In this document: one piece after another, positions 56,146-60,000 of the stretch | Position numbering within the stretch: position 1 is the stretch's first letter | Layout: the number at the start of each line of letters is the position of its first letter | Assembly (NCBI GenBank): GCA_030704615.1 | Contig: CM060731.1 | Coordinates: forward strand, 27,096,001-27,156,000 | DNA length: 60,000 bases | DNA from: Takakia lepidozioides | Lineage: Eukaryota > Streptophyta > Takakiopsida > Takakiales > Takakiaceae | Direction: 5' to 3' | Translations under genes and position numbers: made by a program | Notes under the pieces: model-generated | What the model saw: the letters and a program-made list of their open reading frames with translations, nothing else | Told to the model about the DNA's origin: nothing | Databases searched by the model: none

Positions 56146-57426
56146 CATAGTAGCCCTAAGCCATGAGGTGGTTGCCACAAACCAAGCCTTCTTTCTCACT
56201 TAGCCTCCCCACTAAACTCAATGGCAAACAACCAAGCCCTGCTGGTTCCCAGCCCTTGTGAGCACTCATTCAAGCACTCTCCTTAGCCATAGCATCTATC
56301 TTAGAGCCTATTCCAGCCCCCTACACCTGCTGCTTCAAGAGTTGCGCTCCCTTCAAGCTTGAAGTTGAAACCCCAACTCACATAGGCCCTACAAGTGCTT
56401 TTCTTTCACTCCAAGTGGAAAACCAGCCCCTAGACCTTCCGTTCTAGATCTCTAAAGCTTGAAAACAAGAGCCTCAATGGGCTGAAGGCATGCTCCACAC
56501 ATGCCCCACTCTCACCATAAGAGAATCAGCTCCTTTGCTTCATTTCTTGCACCCACAAACCTGAAAATACAAGCTTCAGCAGGCTGAAAGCATGCTCCAC
56601 ATGCCCTACAGGGAAACCAGCCCCTTCCTTCCTTTCTTGCACTCCCACACCTGAAAGTGCAAGCCTTCACCAGGCTGATAGCATGCTCCACACATGCATT
56701 GCCCTCACATAAGGGAAGTCAGCCCTTCCCTCTTCCTTGCTTGCCCTCCAAGCTTGAAGATGGAAGCTTCAATGAGCTGAATACATGCTCCACACATGCA
56801 ACCTCTTCACACAAGAGATATCAGCCCCCTATCTTGGCTCCTTGGCTCCTTGATGCTCTCTAAGACAAGACTAAGCACTCCACAGCCTTTGCCAAGCTCC
56901 TGAAACCCTAAGCCTTACATTTCCAGCCACAAGACACTTCTCTTGTGGTGCAAGAGCTCTTCTTCCAAGCTCTGAAACCCTAGGTGCACATTCCATGGCC
57001 TTGCCGCACCTCTTAGCTCCTATTCCAGCCCTGCTCTTGCCATGACAAGAGCCCTCTCAATGCTGAAGCTCGAGATTGAAACCCAATCTCACCATACTCC
57101 ACAAAATACAGCTTTGCCACCAAAGCCACTATAACGTGCTCTTGATTGGTCCTCTTCCCAATCGTGCTTGCTCATGCATGTACACAATCTGAAACCATCA
57201 AGGTGCTCTGGAATTACCTGCAGCATGGTGCTTTCATCTCTGAAGCTGAAGATCGAATGCCAAGGTCTACCACCTCGTAACCCACATCGCCTCCGCTTCT
57301 AACAACCAAGAGCTCCACGGTGTTCCTTGCATAACAACTTGGTTTCTCTCATTCTCAAGCAAAAACCACAAGTGCTACAACTAACTCGTATCTGGCACTC
57401 ACAAATACGAGCTGATCTTTCTCGAG
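56146..57426 (-). other. 5' leader of the methyltransferase-bearing element, outer part
   Basis: Continues the host element beyond the nested insertion. No coding domain on either strand. It contains a degenerate tandem repeat at about 56440-56830 and several CTGAAACCCTA / CTTGAAG-type motifs. It ends at 57426, where LTR sequence (TGATAAAG...) begins. Confidence 0.55.
56440..56830. repeat. Degenerate tandem repeat, about 100-110 bp unit
   Basis: About four copies of a unit with GCATGCTCCACACATGC, then CA..AGGGAA.TCAGCCC, CTT...CTTGC, and CTTGAA.ATACAAGCTTCA..GGGCTGA before the next GCATGCTCC. Copies differ by substitutions and short indels. Confidence 0.6.
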
Positions 57427-57629
57427 TGATAAAGAAGAAGAATACAAGCACGAGCTCACAAATCTGAAGCATAAACTCATGCATATATAACCTCATCACT
57501 CAAATACAAGTCAAGCCAAGTGCACCCCACGCCATGGGGAATCCACACTACGGCACCATAGCTAGGCGCGGTGAGGCTCAACTCGAGAAAGATGAGCCTC
57601 CCGCGCTTGCCGTGAAGATAACCACTCCA
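57427..57629 (-). repeat. Partial LTR at the right border of the methyltransferase-bearing element
   Basis: 203 bp matching 32712-32914 with about two differences (CACTACGGCAC against CAGTACGGCGC). It is the internal-side end of the 5' LTR (minus strand). It stops exactly where the 116-bp single-copy part of the complete LTR begins, so the 5' LTR is incomplete. Confidence 0.8.
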
Positions 57630-59119
57630 AGTTGATTTTGTATATATCTATGTGTTGAATGGTAGTGAAATTCTGTTTTTGATAGGATAACAGCCCAGAC
57701 CAAGGCTTTTATTCGAGCCGCTTTTGGCTCACGTTGGTAGAAGGGGAAGAGAACTATGCTTGGAGACATCGTGAGGAAATTTTTGAACAAAAAATACACT
57801 GAAATCAAAACTAGGCTACATAGACGAATAGTGTAAGATTGGAGGTAGGGGATACCAGACATTAAAATATCCCTCCCCTACCCATATTTTATGCCTAAGT
57901 GAGATCTTTGGGGGCCACGTGAGCAAAACAAGGGGGTGGACCCACCAAATACATTAGTTTAATAGTTAGCATGGTAAGTTTCACCATTATGGATGAATTC
58001 TAGTGATTCATTTTCTCATCCATTGGGGACGAATGAGAGTATTTTAGAATTGATTACTAGACAACTAAAACATGAGCTCATTCCTCCTGCCATAGGGAAC
58101 TGTTCCCAACTAAGAGGACATTTCCAAGTTCTCTTGGAGATGCCATTATGAACTTTCTTCGGAATCCCCAAATGATTCCCTATCTATAGGATTTTTTTAC
58201 TATTATTATGTATAATTGTTAATTTTATAAAATTCAACCATTGAGCTAATTGAATTATTTGACCATCTTAATACCAAAAATTGGGTTTTAAAGGGGATTT
58301 GCTCCTCTTGAAGATAATTTGAACCCCAAACACCTTGGAATTGGAGGGGAGTTGAGAAGAGGTCTTTACCCTTCCTTCCTAGGCTCGGATTAGGTGCTTT
58401 GTGGTGGGATTTGGACCATTCATCCCTGCTATAAGCACTTCATGAGTTTATGCATGTCTGAGCTTGTAAATAAAACAAAGTCTTGGAAGGCAAAATATAA
58501 AAACAATCCCGCCATGGGGAAGAAAGTTGGGATGTTTCTACATATTCATTTGAAGTAACCAAATCTTGATAATAAAGAAGAAGACAAATGAACGCAACAA
58601 AAAAAATCGTGTCACCTCATTTTTTAGGAATGATAGTATTAAGGAAAGAAAATTACAAATGCAATACTTATAACAAAAAAAGTGTGACGCCTCCCGAAGG
58701 AAGCGTAATTTATGGTGTCACTTCACCACAAGGGATACCGCCTTCCAGAAAGGTGGACACCTTCATGATACACCGTGGTTTGAATCCACAACCACATCCA
58801 ACGTGGTATGTACCCATTACCAGTGGGCTAGATGTTGGTTGTCTACTTATAACATAATTATACCAAGGAATAGAAGAGTGAACATTGTTGCTAAAGCAAC
58901 CATAACTTAAGGTGTCACTTCATCCCGAAAAACTACTATTTTTTGTTTATGTATTATAATGGTCATAACTAGTCTGAGCAATGCGGTTGCCCAACCCTCC
59001 CCCAATGAGTACTCGAAATTCCCTATGTACCCACACATAAAGTAATTGGTTGACCAAGTTATCCCCCTTTTATAGTTGGGTTGGCCATAATGGGTAACAT
59101 CCAACATACACCCATGCGG
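57630..59119. other. AT-rich non-coding sequence
   Basis: No gene supported. The diverged dispersed repeat of 32345-32515 recurs at about 57685-57860. Short ORFs (57578-57862 minus, 58588-58857 plus) show no domain. Two GGTGTCACTTCA motifs lie near 58713 and 58911. Confidence 0.45.
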
Positions 59120-59429
59120 CTTTGAACCAGTGTTGGACTGGTATATAGGGTCTGGCCGGGTATCAACCGGGGTATTGAATAACCGACCCAGCTGGTATTG
59201 GCAATTCCAATACTATGGTTGATAACCCGGACCGGTTGCCAAGGCAATACCAGAGTGCATACCAGTATTATGGGCAAAAACAAGGACTATACCATGGTAT
59301 GAATAGGAAATTGGCTAGGTGCACAATATGTCAGGGGTCAGGTAAGAGGGTGCACATGTCAAGGAGGGCATGTCGAGCCCCAAGGGCCCGCCACTATGCT
59401 TCATTTCTTACCACATGTAGGGCGGGCCC

Positions 59430-59452
59430 GTTTTTTTTTTTTTTTTTTTTTA
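59430..59452 (+). repeat. Poly-T tract
   Basis: About 22 consecutive T residues inside the hAT element, flanked on both sides by copies of CACATGTAGGG, as in a small duplication. Confidence 0.8.
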
Positions 59453-59717
59453 GCACATGTAGGGTGTCTTATGTGCGGGCCCATCCCAAGACCTAAGCAA
59501 GTAATCAATCTCATGTCTTTCTGCGGGCCCACCTGAACAGCTGCACACAGCCACAAAGACTTGAGAACTTAGGGTTCGACATTAGGGTTCCAGTACACTG
59601 AGCACAAAGGTACAATGGCAAAGAGGGAGGGGACAGATGTGACTGCAGCCGTGTCTCCAGCCGGATCTGCTGCCTAAATCATGGGAGCTGAGGGAGCTGA
59701 GGACATTGTGGGGCTAG

Positions 59718-60000
59718 CACCTTGGCCATTTGCGCAACAATCAAAAGTTTTGGGCACCATATCACAGGGTATCAGCAGTCTGGGCTTTCTTTGTATTGAA
59801 TGAGATTGGTATTCAAGTAGATAACACCGGTGCTCAAATTATGCGGTGTGTCATGTGTCATGGTGTAGCACAAGAGCAAGTGGCCTCACATAGCAGCACA
59901 AGATCCAGGAAGGGAATTTCAACCTATAATCCGTTACATGGAATTACTGCAATGATTAAGCATGTAACCAATGAGCATGCCGAGATGTACAAGAGATACA
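59718..60000 (+). CDS. hAT transposase N-terminus with BED zinc finger, partial
   Basis: The frame is open from 59718 to the end of the window. It encodes KFWAPYHRVSAVWAFFVLNE, then MRCVMCHGV, and then GITAMIKHVTNEHAEMYKRY. The aromatic VWAFF, the CxxC pair and HxxxxH make a BED-type zinc finger, the DNA-binding N-terminus of hAT transposases. An earlier ATG at 59615 (MAKREGTDV) stops after 20 codons in another frame, so the true start is unresolved (intron, frameshift or decay). The catalytic RNase H-like domain would lie beyond the window. Confidence 0.6.

Larger units (their letters stand above)
32523..57629 (-). mobile_element. Ty3/Gypsy element encoding a DNA methyltransferase and PHD finger, interrupted by a nested element
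   Basis: The minus-strand order is gag, protease, cytosine-5 DNA methyltransferase, RT/RNase H, integrase, PHD finger, spread over 40734-33478. A complete LTR (TG...CA) lies at 32712-33218; a purine tract AGCTAGGGGGGCGAT (minus) abuts it at 33219, marking it as the 3' LTR. The right border holds only 203 bp of LTR (57427-57629), and the missing 188-bp part lies at the far left (32523-32710), directly abutting the complete LTR. The 5' leader, about 3 kb, is split by the Tat-like element at 42429-56140 (duplication ATCAC). No target duplication of the host element was found. Many frameshifts and three in-frame TAG codons leave it non-autonomous as assembled. Confidence 0.8.
59120..60000 (+). 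mobile_element. Left part of a hAT transposon, possibly autonomous, cut by the window end
   Basis: The terminal sequence CAGTGTTGGACTGGTA begins at 59128, matching the tips of the two small hAT elements. The 8 bp before it, CTTTGAAC (59120-59127), would be one target duplication copy. About 500 bp of subterminal sequence with CCGG-containing repeats follows, then a transposase-like frame. The right end lies outside the window. Confidence 0.65.

Overview
The window is nuclear DNA of a land plant. Two intron-containing genes with plant-type GT-AG introns (an SR45-type splicing factor and a receptor-like kinase) sit among Copia, Ty3/Gypsy and hAT elements. Low gene density, a 5.6 kb SR45 gene and nested retrotransposons suggest a large, repeat-rich genome. 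A spore-bearing lineage (fern, lycophyte or bryophyte) is my guess, not something the sequence proves.

Layout. 1-5600: transposon remnants, including a non-autonomous hAT element (1016-1987) and two decayed minus-strand coding relics. 5890-11524: a 12-exon SR45/RNPS1-like gene whose exons sum to an uninterrupted 397-codon frame. 11.5-20.9 kb: no recognisable gene; it holds diverged repeats, an interleaved inverted repeat (17046-17168), a degenerate minisatellite (18.4-19.1 kb) and a second hAT element (19439-20209). 20975-24964: a secreted LTP-like protein or exon, then a multi-exon protein kinase. 25.3-25.85 kb: the tail of a LINE-type reverse transcriptase. 25899-31087: a minus-strand Copia element with both LTRs and a target duplication.

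32.5-57.6 kb is a nested pair of Ty3/Gypsy elements. The older host lies on the minus strand and reads gag - protease - cytosine-5 DNA methyltransferase - reverse transcriptase/RNase H - integrase - PHD finger. A retrotransposon carrying both a DNA methyltransferase (chromatin writer) and a PHD finger (histone reader) is the most striking content of the window. Its ends are arranged abnormally: one LTR copy is split between the two borders and a head-to-tail LTR-LTR junction lies on the left, as if a two-LTR circle had been opened inside an LTR. Into its long 5' leader a young 13.7 kb plus-strand Tat/Ogre-like element inserted (42429-56140, target duplication ATCAC, nearly identical 1.08 kb LTRs). 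That element has an extra ORF before gag and about 4.2 kb of extra coding sequence after integrase.

The last 0.9 kb holds the start of a third hAT element with a BED-zinc-finger transposase N-terminus, possibly autonomous and related to the two small hAT elements.

The LTR elements carry many frame breaks, nearly all of the sign expected from single-base loss, plus in-frame stops that fit C-to-T change. The two host genes have none. Either the elements decayed with a deletion bias, or consensus polishing failed in repeats.
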